Assembly (NCBI RefSeq): GCF_008086545.1
Contig: NZ_CP043026.1
Location: forward strand, 186,001 to 250,000
Direction of reading: 5' to 3'
Source: Spiroplasma chinense
GTDB taxonomy: Bacteria; Bacillota_I; Bacilli_A; Mycoplasmatales; Mycoplasmataceae
DNA: 64,000 nucleotides
The translations under genes were made by a program, and so were the position numbers. The stretch's first letter is position 1; the number at the start of each line of letters is the position of its first letter. Under the pieces are notes generated by a model that was not told where the DNA came from, did no database searches, and worked only from the letters and a program-made list of their open reading frames with translations. Of the stretch, positions 11,418 through 22,777 are shown piece after piece.

Positions 11418-13067
11418 ATGGATAAAATGAATACTGATATTAAAGAAAAGAAAAGCAAAAAAGAAAAGAAAATAAGAGGAATAAAGAAACGCAGAAAGGT
11501 TGAAAAAGAAGAGAAAAGCTTCTTTTGAAAGCTTAAAAACTGATGACCTTTATCTAAAATTAGTGGAAAAATAATTGTAGGTTATTTATTAGCTATTTTT
11601 ATTGGAGGATTCTTGTTAAGTATTCCAGGTATAGTTTTAGATAAAGAGTCAAATTGAAACTTTATAACAGGTATGTTTACAGCATCAAGTGCCATTTCAG
11701 ACACTGGGATCACTATTTTACAAACAAATACTCAATATAGTTTTATGGGCCAATTATTTATCCTTTTAATGATAAAAATTGGAGGGATAGGGTTATTGAC
11801 TATTAAAATAGTGTTTTTAGCTCTTTTAAATAAGAAAATCTCATTAGATGACCAATATGTTGCAAAATCAGAACGTGGTAGTGGTACCTTAGGAAACACA
11901 GTAGAAATGATAAAAGATGCTTTTATCTTTCTTACCACAATCGAAATAATTGGTTCATTCATTTTATTCTTTGGGTTTTACTTTACACCAATGGCGACAA
12001 CAGCAACATTTGATGGTACAAGTTTTGATGTAACAAATCCATATAATGATTTTGGAAAATCACTTTGATTTTCAATCTTTCACTCAGTGAGTGCTGTAAA
12101 TAATGCAGGTTTTGATGTATTGAGTAATGCATCACTAAAACCTTATAATCAAACAGGAAATTCAGGATACTTTTTACAATCAGTGTTTATGGTTCAATGA
12201 ATTATTGGCGGACTTGGATATCCAACTTATCATGATATAAAGAAAAAAATAAAAGCTAGAAAAAGTGGTAAAACTGTAAAGTTCTCATTGTTTACTAAAT
12301 TAAACTTTGTGGTTTATACAACTTTATTGGTAATGGGACCAGTTTTTGTAATTATGTCAGAAACTTTAACTTTAGAAAAAAGTAAAATTATGTATGTTGA
12401 CAGTAGTTTAACTGTTAAAAAAGCAACTGCCAAGTGGATTTTTGATGTTATTTTTAATGTCACCTCTTGTAGAAATGCTGGATTTTCAACAGTAGATATT
12501 AACCACTTTACAGCAGGTTCAAAGTTTATTATGGCTATATGAATGTTTATTGGTAGTGCACCAAGTTCTACTGCAGGAGGAATACGTACTACAACATTTG
12601 CAATTTGTGTATTGGCTATTTTCTCTATTATAAGAAATAAAAACTCTGTAGAGGCATTTAAAAGAAAAATACCAGATGAAATAGTAAAAAGAAGTTTTGC
12701 TGTAGTTTTAATTTCATTCTTTATTGTTATTGCAAGTATCTTTGTTGTATACATAGATTCAAACAAAATGTTAGATAGAATTACAGTAGAACCTATATCT
12801 CCTGGAGAAGAAGGAGGAATGGAAGTTTTAGGAACAGAACACACCATAATAAAATTGATAGTTTATGTATGTAGTGCTTTTGGAACCGTTGGTTTCCAAC
12901 CATTCTCAAATGCACAAATTTTAGAAATGGGAGTTATAAGTAAAATGATGCTTGTAATTACCATGTTTGTTGGTCAATTGGGTATTTCAAATACATTATT
13001 GGCTTTTGCAAAACCAAAAAATAAACAAAATTACTCATATTTAGAAGAAGAAGTAACTATTGGATAG
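11418..13067 (+). CDS. ktrB: Potassium channel/transporter KtrB (TrkH family)
   Basis: 549 residues with a long basic N-terminal tail (about 50 residues) and four M1-P-M2 repeats. The four selectivity-filter loops are visible with their key glycine: SDTGI, NNAGF, RNAGF and GTVGF. A GSAPSSTAGG segment in the third repeat matches the gating loop of this family. It acts in the membrane as the K+ (or Na+-coupled K+) translocating subunit with KtrA. AAGGAG (11400-11405) precedes the ATG. A weak hairpin overlaps the end of the gene. Confidence 0.93.
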
Positions 13068-13120
13068 TGCTTCTTTTTTTAATTTATCATTATAAAAGAT
13101 AAACACTACATAATAATGGG

Positions 13121-13157
13121 GTCAAAAATTTGACACTTATTTTTAAAGGAGTAAGAT
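13121..13157 (+). promoter_or_regulatory. Promoter with palindrome upstream of the P-type ATPase
   Basis: A consensus-like -35 TTGACA (13130-13135) lies 16 nt from TAAGAT (13152-13157). The -35 overlaps the inverted repeat GTCAAA-AA-TTTGAC (13121-13134), a plausible operator. Confidence 0.4.
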
Positions 13158-13190
13158 TATTTTTGTAGACATTTCATAGAGGTGAATATT

Positions 13191-15992
13191 ATGAATTTAG
13201 AAAATAAAAAGGGTGAACTTCCTCTCTCCGTTGAGGTAGAAAGCCATCAAAAAGAATGACATAGATTATCTAATGAGAAAATCTTAAAAATTCTTAAAAC
13301 CGATCAACACAAAGGTTTAACACAAAATGAGGCAGATAAAAGATTAGAGGAATTTGGTAGAAATACTTTACCACAACCTAAAAAACCAAATATCGTGCTT
13401 ATATTTTTAAAATCTTTCTTAGATCCATTAAGTATAATGTTAGTTATTGCGGGACTTGCTTCATTAGTTGTTTCTTTAGTGTCTGGTGAAATAACACCAC
13501 CAGACATTGCAGGAATAACAATTATAGCAGTTATAGTTCTTTCAAACTCTTTTATAGCAACAGTTCAAGAGTGAAAATCACTCAATCAAGTAGCTTCTCT
13601 TGGAGATAAAAAGAGAATTGCTGTTGTTTTAAGAGATGGAAATAAAAAAGAAATTGATATTGAAGAACTAGTTCCTGGAGATATTATTTTTATTAAATCT
13701 GGGGATTTTGTTCCTGGAGATACAAGAATTGTAGATAATCAAATGTTAAAAATTGATGAATCTGCATTAACTGGAGAAAATGAATCTGTTGATAAAATAT
13801 CAGAGATCATTAAAGAAAAAAACTTAGTATTGGGTGACCAAAAGAACATTGCTTTTATGTCAACATTAGTAGTTGAAGGTAAAATGATGGGAGTTGTTTT
13901 TGGAACAGGTCCTAACTCAGAAATTGGAAAAATTGCAACAAAAATTACTGATACCAAAAAAGAAACAACTCCTTTAGAAAGAAAAGTTGTTAAATTAACT
14001 GTGGTTATTGGTTTAATTTCAGTTATTTTAGGTTTAATTTTATTTGGAGTAACTTTATTAATTAAAAATAATTTAGACTGAGCTACAAACCCAGAACAAT
14101 TTGAAAGTTACAGTAAATTAATTCTAATTGCAGTTTCTTCTGCAATTAGTGTTATTCCAGAATCATTAACAATTATTGTAAAAATTTGTTTAATGGTTGC
14201 AACTAAAAAAATGGCAAGAAAAAATGTTTTAATTAAAAATCCAAAATCAATTGAAACACTTGGTAATGTAAATGTTATTTGTTCTGATAAAACTGGAACA
14301 CTTACACAAAACAAAATGCATGTTGATAGTTTATTTATGAACATGAAAAGTAGTAACATCGAAGAACTTGATTTTTCAAAAAGTGAATATGTTACAAATT
14401 GTTTAGCTTTATGTAGTGATGCCTTAATTCACAAGGATGAAAAAATAGGTAGTGCAACAGAACTTGCATTAATTGAAATGCTAAAAAAATATGATATTAA
14501 GTATTTAAATTTAAGAAAAACTCATAAAAGAATTGATGAAATTCCTTTTGATTCAAAGAGAAAAATGATGACAACAGTTTGTCAAGTTGATGACAAAAAA
14601 ATAGTTTACACAAAAGGGGCTGTAGATTATTTAGTTAAATCATGTAAATTTAAAAATATTGATGGTAAAGTTAGCGAATTAACTTCAACTGATGTTGAAA
14701 CAATTAAAAACCAAATGTATGAATATGCAAAAAAAGGTATGAGAACAATTGGTTTCTCATATAAAGAATTGATAAATGATGATGATTTATATGAGCAAGA
14801 TTTAATTTTCTTAGGAGTGGCAGCTATAATAGATCCACCAAGAGAAGAAGTAATACATTCAATTAAAGAAGCTCACAGTGCGGGAATTAGAGTAATTATG
14901 ATCACAGGAGATCATAAAATTACTGCTTTTGAAATAGCTTCAAGACTTGGAATATCTAATGAATACTATAAAGACGTAATAACAGGACAAGATATTGAAG
15001 AGTTAAGTTATGAAGACTTAAAAGAAAAACTAAAAACTACAAATGTATTTGCAAGAGTTAATCCAGAACATAAAGCTTTAATTGTTACAGCTTTACAAGA
15101 AGATAACAACATTGTTGCTATGACAGGAGATGGAGTAAATGACTCTCCAAGTTTAGTTAAAGCAGATGTTGGAATTGCTATGGGAATTACAGGAACAGAA
15201 GTTTCTAAAGAAGTTAGTGATGTAATCTTAAGTGACGATAACTTTAAATCAATTATTGCTGGGGTTAACTCAGGAAGAAACGTTTATGAAAAAATTAAAT
15301 ACTCTATCTCATTCTTAATTGCTGCAAACTTAAGCCAAGTATTAACATTGCTTTTAATTTTAGCAATTCATCAATCATTGGCTTTAAACTCAGTAAATAT
15401 TCTATTCCACATCTTTGTGGTTGAAACAATTGTAGCAATCCCAATTGGAATGCAAAGAGAAAGAAAAGGGGTTATGTTAAATCAACCTCCAAAACATAAG
15501 CGAGAAACGTTATTAAAAGGAATTGTTATTCAAATGATAATTACAACCACTTTTAATACCTTATTTGCAGTTTTAAATTATCAAATTTCAATTTGATATT
15601 TACCGGGAGACTTAGAATTGGCTGAAAACTATGGTAAAACAGGAGTTTATGTAGCTGTTATGTTTTCACCAATCTTCTATGCTATTTTATACAATAACTT
15701 CTTCTTGCCAATCAATTCTGATGGACAAAACCAAGTTGTGGTGGATAGATATAAACCAAATAGATGATTATTAATTTTGATGGCTGTTGCTTTGACTTTA
15801 TCAGTTCTTACAATGCTGCCATTTGAAAAATTAAATGAATTCTTTGATTTTAAAACTCAAGGTATGCCACCATTGTTAATGGTTATATTCTTTGCAAGTG
15901 CTTTAATGGTTCCTTGATCTATTTGGGCAACTTACAAACTATTGTTAATTTCAACAAAATGTAAAAAAGCAACCAAAGTTGCTAGTCTATAA
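13191..15992 (+). CDS. P2-type cation-translocating ATPase
   Basis: 933 residues with a cation-ATPase N-terminal domain, TM helices, an actuator domain (ALTGEN rather than ALTGES), an M4 motif IPESL, the phosphorylation loop DKTGT, hinge TGDGVNDSPSL and a C-terminal six-helix block. The architecture is that of calcium/magnesium-type P2 pumps. In M6 the usual N-x-x-x-D ligand pattern is replaced by a segment reading FHIFVVETIVAIPIG, so the transported ion cannot be inferred by simple homology. Ribosome site AGAGGTG (13179-13185). A strong terminator follows. Confidence 0.88.
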
Positions 15993-16024
15993 AAAATGTT
16001 CTTACAATATGTAAGAACATTTTT
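15992..16024. terminator. Bidirectional terminator
   Basis: A perfect 14-bp stem (15992-16005 with 16011-16024) and a 5-nt loop AATAT between convergent genes. A tracts on one side and T tracts on the other suit both strands. Confidence 0.9.
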
Positions 16025-16025
16025 T

Positions 16026-17330
16026 TTATTTAACTAAACTGTGTCGTTTAATTACTTTAGCTATTTTTGAATCCTTATCTTTTGAGTTTGAGTATCAACC
16101 AATTGGTTGTATACCATAACTTCATTGATAACATAATCAAAAGCCTTTTTTGGTATCAACAATTGTTGCTTTTAATTCTTGTTTTAAGACTTTTGTTCTA
16201 AATTTGTTTATATAGAAAGTCATATGTCTATCAACAAGTGAATTAATTGCAGGAATCATAAGTATTGCAAAAATTGTAGATATTTCTAAATCTGTAATTC
16301 AATGGAATCCCATGATAAATAAACTATATTTCATTGTACAAAGAAGTATAAAACAAAATGCAAGCATTCAAACTTTTTTATTTGTCATTTTTCTTCCCTT
16401 ATGTTCACCTATAAAACAAAATCATAAACCAAATGCTGCAAAAGTTGAGTTTGTGTGTCCTGAAGGAAATGCTCTTGCATATCAAACGTTTGTAACTTTT
16501 CTTTTATCAGCTTCTGATAAAAATCAGTACTTTAAGCTATCAAAGAAGTGATTTGGTTTTCATCAAGGATAATATTCTACAGGCCCTGTACCGTCAACTC
16601 CAGTACCTCAATTAATATGTGTGTTGTCATAAACTCAACTTGGATCTTCTTTTTGTTTTTCAGCCAATATTTCTGAAAAATGAACATGAAATCAAAAAGG
16701 TCGTCCAAAGCTTCATTTAACTATCATTATAAAGAAAGCAAGTATCATCATATATAGCAAAGCTTTAAATGAATCTACTCAATATTGTTGTTCTAAAACA
16801 TCGCTTCTTTTTGAAAAAACAAATCTTAAGTAATAAGTACTTATAAGTACAATTGAAGTTTGTATTACTCTAACAACTCCATAAGCTCAATATCTATAAA
16901 GTATTGTGTCCATAATTTTGGCATCTCTATCATGACCAAAACCATTATCTCAGTTTTCAAATCTTGTTATAGATTGAGAAACCAAAATTCCAATATAAAT
17001 ACTTAGTGCAAGTACGTAATAAGAATAGTGGATTCACTTATTATTTCTTACAAAGTTATTTTTTGCATGTTTATTTTGGTAATATATGAAACTTTCTCAT
17101 CAAATAGCAAATAAAATAAATGCTATTGGTTCAAAGATGTATAACCCCATTTCATCCATAAAAACTGTTAATGCTTTTAAAAACTTATTATTAAAAACTT
17201 TAAATGTTACATCTGCCATTTGTTGATCATAAAAAGAAGCTATTATAAAAAGTATTAATGATAAACAAAACAAGACAAATATTGGTACTTTAAATTTTCA
17301 AAAAGTGCCATCTTTTTTAAAAAAATTCAT
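16026..17330 (-). CDS. PAP2-superfamily membrane phosphatase
   Basis: 434 residues, rich in TGA-encoded Trp, which breaks the frame under the standard code. Several membrane segments flank the PAP2 signature: FGRP near residue 235, PSGH in RAFPSGHTNSTFAAFG, and GFHWITDL with the His-x3-Asp pattern. By family it removes phosphate from lipid phosphates or diphosphates in the membrane. The ATG follows AAAGGACG. The protein is longer than typical bacterial PAP2 enzymes because of the N-terminal membrane region. Confidence 0.8.
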
Positions 17331-17591
17331 TACTATTTCCCGTCCTTTATATACCATAATATTTTATATTAAGTATTTGTTGTTTTATAGTGTTTTAAGG
17401 ATATAAAATATATTTACAATTTGTAAAAATTTTTTTATTTTTTTCGAAAAAATAGTTGCTAAATATTTAAAAATATATTAATATAAATCTTGTCCTTTAA
17501 CTAAGGCAAAAAATTTAAAAATTAATAAAAAAATATTGCATTTCGCTAACCAATTATGCTATTATGAATAAGTGAGATTTTTCTATCTAAT
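17331..17591 (+). promoter_or_regulatory. AT-rich region with tRNA promoter
   Basis: No gene is seen. A promoter-like pair, TTGCAT near 17536 and TATTAT near 17560, lies just ahead of the tRNA cluster. The rest is AT-rich without structure that I can name. Confidence 0.45.
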
Positions 17592-17667
17592 GGCTTTTTA
17601 GCTCAGTTGGTAGAGCAACCGGCTGTTAACCGGTTGGTCGCAGGTTCGAGTCCTGCAAAAGCCGCCA
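17592..17667 (+). tRNA. tRNA-Asn (GTT)
   Basis: Complete cloverleaf; acceptor GGCTTTT/AAAAGCC, loop CTGTTAA, CCA encoded. First of four tightly spaced tRNAs. Confidence 0.97.
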
Positions 17668-17675
17668 TTTTATAT

Positions 17676-17751
17676 GGCCTGTTGGTGAAGCGGTGAACAC
17701 ACACGGTTTTCATCCGTGCATACACGGGTTCGAACCCCGTACAGGCTACCA
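17676..17751 (+). tRNA. tRNA-Glu (TTC)
   Basis: Acceptor GGCCTGT/ACAGGCT, anticodon loop TTTTCAT, CCA encoded. Confidence 0.96.
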
Positions 17752-17767
17752 TTATTTTTTTATTTGT

Positions 17768-17843
17768 GGAGTGCTAGCTCAGTTGGGAGAGCTCCTGCCT
17801 TACAAGCAGGCGGTCGGCGGTTCGAGCCCGTCGCACTCCACCA
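17768..17843 (+). tRNA. tRNA-Val (TAC)
   Basis: Acceptor GGAGTGC/GCACTCC, loop CTTACAA, CCA encoded. Confidence 0.97.
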
Positions 17844-17852
17844 TTTTTTTAC

Positions 17853-17928
17853 GCTGATGTGGCTCAATTGGCAGAGCAACTGACTTGTAATCAGTAGGTT
17901 GTAGGTTCAAGTCCTATCATCAGCACCA
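17853..17928 (+). tRNA. tRNA-Thr (TGT)
   Basis: Acceptor GCTGATG/CATCAGC, loop CTTGTAA, CCA encoded. Confidence 0.97.
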
Positions 17929-17943
17929 TTCAGAAGAAATGTA

Positions 17944-17970
17944 AACAATCTCTTTTAGAGGTTGTTTTTT
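17944..17970 (+). terminator. Terminator of tRNA cluster
   Basis: AACAATCTC pairs with GAGGTTGTT (one wobble) and is followed by a T run. Confidence 0.75.
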
Positions 17971-18003
17971 TATGTAATAATTAAATATAAAGAGGGCAAA
18001 GCT

Positions 18004-18378
18004 ATGAAGAAAAGTAACTATATTCTTGCAATTGTAGGGTGTACAGTAGGTATAATAACTCAAATATTAAGTTACATATTGTTTAAACCTATAGCGCAAG
18101 GTCTTAATGCATATGATCCAACAGGACATATTTTAGTAATTATTTATATAACATGTAATCTAATTTGACTATTGGCAATTCTAAGTTTAATTGTTTTTGG
18201 TAAAAAAATGTCAGTTTGATTTGTGGGTGCTATTGTTGGTGTTACATATGCAATACTAGTTATTCTTTTTTCATGATTGTTAGTAACTTGAATTTTTTGA
18301 GTATTTAATATGATTTCAGGAATTATTTTAATAATTGCCTGTATCTTGATATTTAAAGAAAATAGAGATAACTTATAA
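18004..18378 (+). CDS. Small hypothetical membrane protein
   Basis: 124 residues that are almost entirely hydrophobic: about four membrane segments (residues 6-28, 44-65, 70-90, 94-116) with short charged ends. AGAGGG precedes the ATG at 18004. Several Trp are TGA codons. No family recognised. It stands between two terminators and so is probably transcribed alone. Confidence 0.7.
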
Positions 18379-18408
18379 AAATCCAAATATATTGTTTGGA
18401 TTTTTTTG
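18377..18408 (+). terminator. Terminator
   Basis: Perfect 11-bp stem AAAAATCCAAA/TTTGGATTTTT with a 7-nt loop and T run. Confidence 0.85.
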
Positions 18409-18501
18409 TGTCATTTTTCCAATAAAGAGTGTCAAAACTATGTAAAGTATTTTAAATTTTTTCTCTTACCTTATTATTGTTTTTGTAAGGGGGAAAACAA
18501 T

Positions 18502-19017
18502 ATGAAAAATTTTAAAATAAAACCAAACACTTTAAGATTATTTATCATGAACTTGTTAGTGGTATCTTTGTTTTTGACTCTTGTTGAGTTAATAATTATT
18601 TTATCTTTTAAAGGTGTTTGGGTTGGAGAGCAAAAGTTTGATATATTTGAACAAAACAGAAACAAACAATACTATATTCAAAATATTATTAAATTTAGCT
18701 TTATGATATACATGTTAATAATTATGTATATGGGGTATAAAAAGAACTCAGAATTAAAATTGAGTGTCTTAAAATTGCTTTTATTAGGTTGCCTAATTTA
18801 TACTGTTGTAACAAGTTTTAATTTAATTACAAGTCATTCTCTTGGGAAAATACTTTCACAAGACAAAGTTGTTCAAGTTTATTCCAAAGCATCAGTTGTA
18901 ATTGTTTTGTATGATATTATAAGTGTTTTAATTTTGGTTCTAGTTATAATTAGATATATAATTTATGTATCAATATTTATGTTTAACTTAAGAAAACTAA
19001 AGAAAGGTAAAAATTAA
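18502..19017 (+). CDS. Hypothetical membrane protein upstream of AraC-like regulator
   Basis: 171 residues with about four membrane segments (residues 12-35, 60-78, 88-106, 132-160) and a basic C-terminus KLKKGKN. The ATG at 18502 follows AAGGGGG. Its stop overlaps the start of the next gene by one base (TAATG), so the two are translationally coupled; it may be a partner or sensor for that regulator. No family recognised. Confidence 0.65.
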   Translation: MKNFKIKPNTLRLFIMNLLVVSLFLTLVELIIILSFKGVWVGEQKFDIFEQNRNKQYYIQNIIKFSFMIYMLIIMYMGYKKNSELKLSVLKLLLLGCLIYTVVTSFNLITSHSLGKILSQDKVVQVYSKASVVIVLYDIISVLILVLVIIRYIIYVSIFMFNLRKLKKGKN

Positions 19018-19835
19018 TGAAAAAAATTAATTATAATAATGTTTTAAATGAAAAACTTTTTATTTTAATGCTTTTCACTCTATTAATGGGTGGAGTTTTT
19101 TTCATAAATTCTGGTTATCAAGGGATTGACTTAGCTCCTATAGTGACAGCATGATCAATAGCCCTTTTATCTTTTATTATGTTGTTTGTAGCTTTTTTAA
19201 GTCAATTTAATATAGTTTCTAAGAAATGGTTATATATAATGTTTTATCCTCCTTTTCCCTATAGAACTGTAAAAAGAATAATAAAGAATGAATCAAAACA
19301 AGATTTTGATGCATTTAAAACACAAATGTTTCTTTCAAAAATTCGATACGCTATTATGTATTTAGCTATATTGATTGTCTCTTCAGTATCAATAAAAACC
19401 AATATATACAATGTAGTTATTATAGTTACTTGTAGTGTGGTTTTGTTTAATGAAGTAGTTCAATTTATTTTAACCTTATGTTGAAAAAATGGGAAAGATG
19501 TAAAGATATTAGAAAAGTTGTATATTGTTGGTAAAACCTATAATTCAAAATCAAAAAAAGTGAACGATGAAGTTATTGAGTTTATAGAACAAAACAAGGG
19601 AATTGCAAATTACAAGGAAATAGGTAAAAAATTTGATATTTCAAATGAAACGTTAAATAAAATTGTTCAAAGTGAATCTGGATTCACGTTTAAACAATAT
19701 TCATTAAATTTAAAAATGAAATATGCAAAGAAATTATTAGAAGAAAACAAATATTCAACTCAAGAAATAGCTGAAATGTGTGGATATAATTCAAAGTCTT
19801 CATTTTTAAAAGCTTATAAAGCTCATAATAATTAA
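19017..19835 (+). CDS. Membrane-anchored AraC-type HTH regulator
   Basis: 272 residues. The N-terminal part has four membrane segments in two pairs (about residues 15-30, 42-65, 108-128, 134-152). The C-terminal part (about 190-270) matches the AraC double-HTH layout: YKEIGKKFDISNETLNKIV as the first helix-turn-helix and YSTQEIAEMCGYNSKSSFLKAYK as the second, with the conserved I-A-x-x-x-G-Y-x-x-x-S-x-F pattern. AraC regulators are normally soluble, so this form would bind DNA from the membrane. It overlaps the preceding membrane gene by one base. The target genes are not evident. Confidence 0.75.
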
Positions 19836-19860
19836 AGCAACAAACAATGTTGCTTTTTTT
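19834..19860 (+). terminator. Terminator
   Basis: AAAGCAACA/TGTTGCTTT stem, 5-nt loop, T run. Confidence 0.85.
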
Positions 19861-19861
19861 G

Positions 19862-19914
19862 TTGCTATTTTCGAATTTAAGAGTAATATATCAATATACC
19901 CCTAGGGGTATATT
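19862..19914 (+). promoter_or_regulatory. Copper operon promoter and CsoR operator
   Basis: TTGCTA (19862-19867) and TAATAT (19884-19889) are spaced 16 nt. A perfect 22-bp palindrome at 19893-19914 with core TACCCCTAGGGGTA overlaps the expected transcription start. GC-rich palindromes of this kind are the known operator type of CsoR repressors; the GC block is very unlike the AT-rich surroundings. Confidence 0.88.
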
Positions 19915-19927
19915 TATGGAGGCTATT

Positions 19928-20200
19928 ATGAAAAAGACAATAAGACAAGAAGAGGTTAAAAAAACCTACACACAACATTTAAATAGAGTTAAAGGACAGG
20001 TGGAAGGTGTTGTTAATTTAATTGCAAACGATGCTTACTGTTTAGATGTAATAAATCAAATTAATGCTATTAGAGGTTCTTTACTATCAGTTTCAAAGAA
20101 ACTTGTAAATGAACACATTGATGGTTGTGTTAAAAATGGTCATAATAGCGAAGAACATTTAGAAGAAATAAAAGATTTGATAGATAAACTATCAAAATAA
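19928..20200 (+). CDS. csoR: Copper-sensing repressor CsoR
   Basis: 90 residues, all-helical CsoR/RcnR (DUF156) family. HLNRVKGQVEGV opens the core, and the copper ligands expected of CsoR are visible: Cys in DAYCLDV, then His and Cys in EHIDGC. The family represses its own operon and lets go when Cu(I) binds. The ATG at 19928 follows GGAG; its operator lies directly upstream. First gene of csoR-copZ-copA. Confidence 0.93.
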   Translation: MKKTIRQEEVKKTYTQHLNRVKGQVEGVVNLIANDAYCLDVINQINAIRGSLLSVSKKLVNEHIDGCVKNGHNSEEHLEEIKDLIDKLSK

Positions 20201-20213
20201 GGAGAAAGAAAAT

Positions 20214-20426
20214 ATGCAAACCATAAAATTAGAAGTTAAAGAAATTAAATGCCAAGGATGTGCAAATAAAATAATAAAAAGTGTAAAAAAAATTAAAGGG
20301 GTTAAAAATATTGAAGTAAATGTAGAGGCAAAAATAGTTGATATAGAATTTGATAATGTTAAAGCAAGTATTGATAAAATAACTGATGCAATTGGAAAAT
20401 TAAATTACAATCCAGTAATGATCTAA
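20214..20426 (+). CDS. copZ: Copper chaperone, HMA domain (CopZ)
   Basis: 70 residues forming a single heavy-metal-associated domain. The metal-binding loop is KCQGCANK; the usual MxCxxC Met is replaced by Ile-Lys before the first Cys. It would carry Cu(I) in the cytoplasm to CopA. AAGGAGAAAG precedes the start; it ends 1 nt before copA. Confidence 0.9.
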   Translation: MQTIKLEVKEIKCQGCANKIIKSVKKIKGVKNIEVNVEAKIVDIEFDNVKASIDKITDAIGKLNYNPVMI

Positions 20427-20427
20427 A

Positions 20428-22596
20428 ATGTTACAAGAAACTTTTAAAATAACAGGTATGACCTGTGCCAATTGTAAAAATGTTATTACAAAAAAAGTGA
20501 ATAATTTAGCTAATGTATCAAAAGCAAAAGTAAATTTATCTTTAAACACATTAAAAGTTGAAGGAAATGATAACTTAAGTGAACAAGAAATTATTAAAGC
20601 AGTTCATGAAGCTGGATATAAAGCAGAAGTTTTAGAAGACAATGATTTTAAAACTAAAGATTTAGAGTTAACTATTATGTCTATAAAATTTTTACTATCT
20701 CTAGTTTTGACTTTACCTATGTGAATAGCTATGGTTTTAATGTTATCTAAAAATCATTCTGATTTTTCAATGTTTCTGCATAATCCCATTTTCCAAGCTA
20801 GTTTAACAGGAGTGGTTGAGTTTGTGATAGGATGAAAATTTTTTGTTGAAGTTTTTTATGGAATAAAAAACAAAAAAACAAACATGTCATTTTTGGTTGT
20901 TGTGGGTACTTTATCTGCAATAGGTTTGAGTATTTATAACGCAACACAAAATAACTGACAAACAAATATGTCTTCTCACCCGTTGTATTTTGAAACAGCT
21001 GCAACCATTATCACTTTAGTGTTGCTGGGAAAAGTTTTAGAAACACTGGCTAAAAATAAAACTACAAACTCTTTAAAATCTTTAACAAAATTACTACCAA
21101 GCAAAGCTGTTAAACTTGTTGATGGAAAAGAAATTGAAGTTGAATTAAAGGAACTTAAAGTTGGAGATATAGTTGTTGTTAAACCGGGAACTTCAATACC
21201 GTTGGACGGTATTGTAATTGAAGGAATTAGTTATGTAAATGAATCAATGTTAACTGGAGAATCAAAACCAGTTAAAAAAACAGTGGGAAGTGAAGTTGTT
21301 GGTGCAAGTATTAATAATGATGGTAATTTAAAAATTGAAATTACTCAAATTGGTAAAAATACTACAATTTCTAAAATTGTGGAACTTGTAAAAGATGCTC
21401 AAACTTCAGAAATAGAAATTCAAAAAACTGTAGATAAAATTTCAGCTTGATTTATTCCAATTATTTTTACCTTGACCATAATAACTTTTATTGCTTGATC
21501 CATTTATTACAAAAACTTTAATGAAATTGCCTTTGTAAATTCTATTGCAGTTTTAGTTATTGCATGTCCTTGTGCTTTAGGTTTAGCTACACCAACAGCA
21601 ATAATGGTAGGAACTGGAAGAGCTGCACAAAACGGAATTTTGTTTAAAGGTGGAAACATGATTGAAAAACTTGCTAAAGTTAATACAATTATTTTTGATA
21701 AAACTGGAACACTAACAAAAGGATTAATGGAAGTTAAAGAATTTGAAATGTTAGATAAAGAATTTGATAGAAAACTAGCTATTGACATTCTAAAGAGTGT
21801 TGAAATAAATTCAAACCATCCAATTGCAAAAGCAATATCAAATTGAAAGGTTGATAATTTTAAACAACTACAAGTAAACTCATTTGAAAATGTAACTAGT
21901 TATGGAATTCAAGCTAATGTAGAAAATTATTTTGTTAGAATTGGTAAACCGTTGTGATTTAATATGGACCAAAGATCCATACAACAAGTTGAGATATTAC
22001 AACAAAAAGGACAAACCGTATTTGTTTTAGAAATAGATAATAAAATAATTGCTTTTGTCTCTGTTTCTGATTCACTAAAAGAAAACGCTAAAAAACTTAT
22101 AAAACAAATTAATGATTTAAATATTGAAACTGTGCTTTTGACAGGTGACAGTAATTTGGCTGCAGAAAGTATTGGGAAAGAATTAGGGATTAAAACCATT
22201 TATAGTGAAACACTAGTTTCACAAAAAGCTAAAGTTGTAGAAGAATTCCAAAATCAGGGAAAAATAGTTGCTATGGTAGGTGATGGAATAAATGATTCTG
22301 TTGCCCTTACAAAAGCAGATATAGGAATATCTACAAATGATAGTTCAGGAATAGCTATTGATTCCAGTGATGTTGTTCTAATGAAAGAAGATTTACTAGA
22401 TGTTGTAAAAACCATTAAAGCAGCCAAAAAAACATTAGGTAAAATAAAAACTAATTTATTTTGAGCTTTTGTTTATAATTCTGTAGCTATTCCGTTGGCA
22501 ATGTTTGGGATACTAATGCCCGAAATTGCAGCGCTAGCTATGGCTTTATCTTCAGTTTCTGTTGTTATAAACTCGTTGTTTTTAAAAATTAAATAA
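20428..22596 (+). CDS. copA: Copper-exporting P1B-type ATPase CopA
   Basis: 722 residues. One N-terminal HMA domain (GMTCANC), then eight predicted membrane segments, actuator TGES, the membrane CPC motif in [11 protein letters not shown], phosphorylation loop DKTGTLT, HP motif NHPIAKA and hinge [10 protein letters not shown]. Tyr-Asn in the seventh helix and Met-Ser-Ser in the eighth fit the Cu(I) subclass. It exports Cu(I), protecting the cell, and completes the csoR-copZ-copA operon. Two of the ORF breaks are TGA-Trp codons. Confidence 0.95.
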
Positions 22597-22602
22597 TCAT
22601 AT

Positions 22603-22632
22603 AAAACCTCTCAAAAAATGAGAGTTTTTATA
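22603..22632 (+). terminator. Terminator of copper operon
   Basis: AAAACCTCTC / GAGAGTTTT stem with a one-base bulge, followed by T residues. Confidence 0.7.
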
Positions 22633-22693
22633 TATTTTTTCAAAATTTATAAATTTTCACAAAATATATGATATTATATTTTTGTTCAATTTT

Positions 22694-22769
<76 letters not shown>

Positions 22770-22777
22770 TTTTATAT

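Noticed and set aside
12314-12847. Reverse-strand open frame of 177 codons inside ktrB
   Set aside because: It is a shadow of the conserved ktrB frame with no ribosome site or family match.
16312-16551. Forward open frame inside the PAP2 gene
   Set aside because: The reverse strand carries the PAP2 motifs once TGA is read as Trp.
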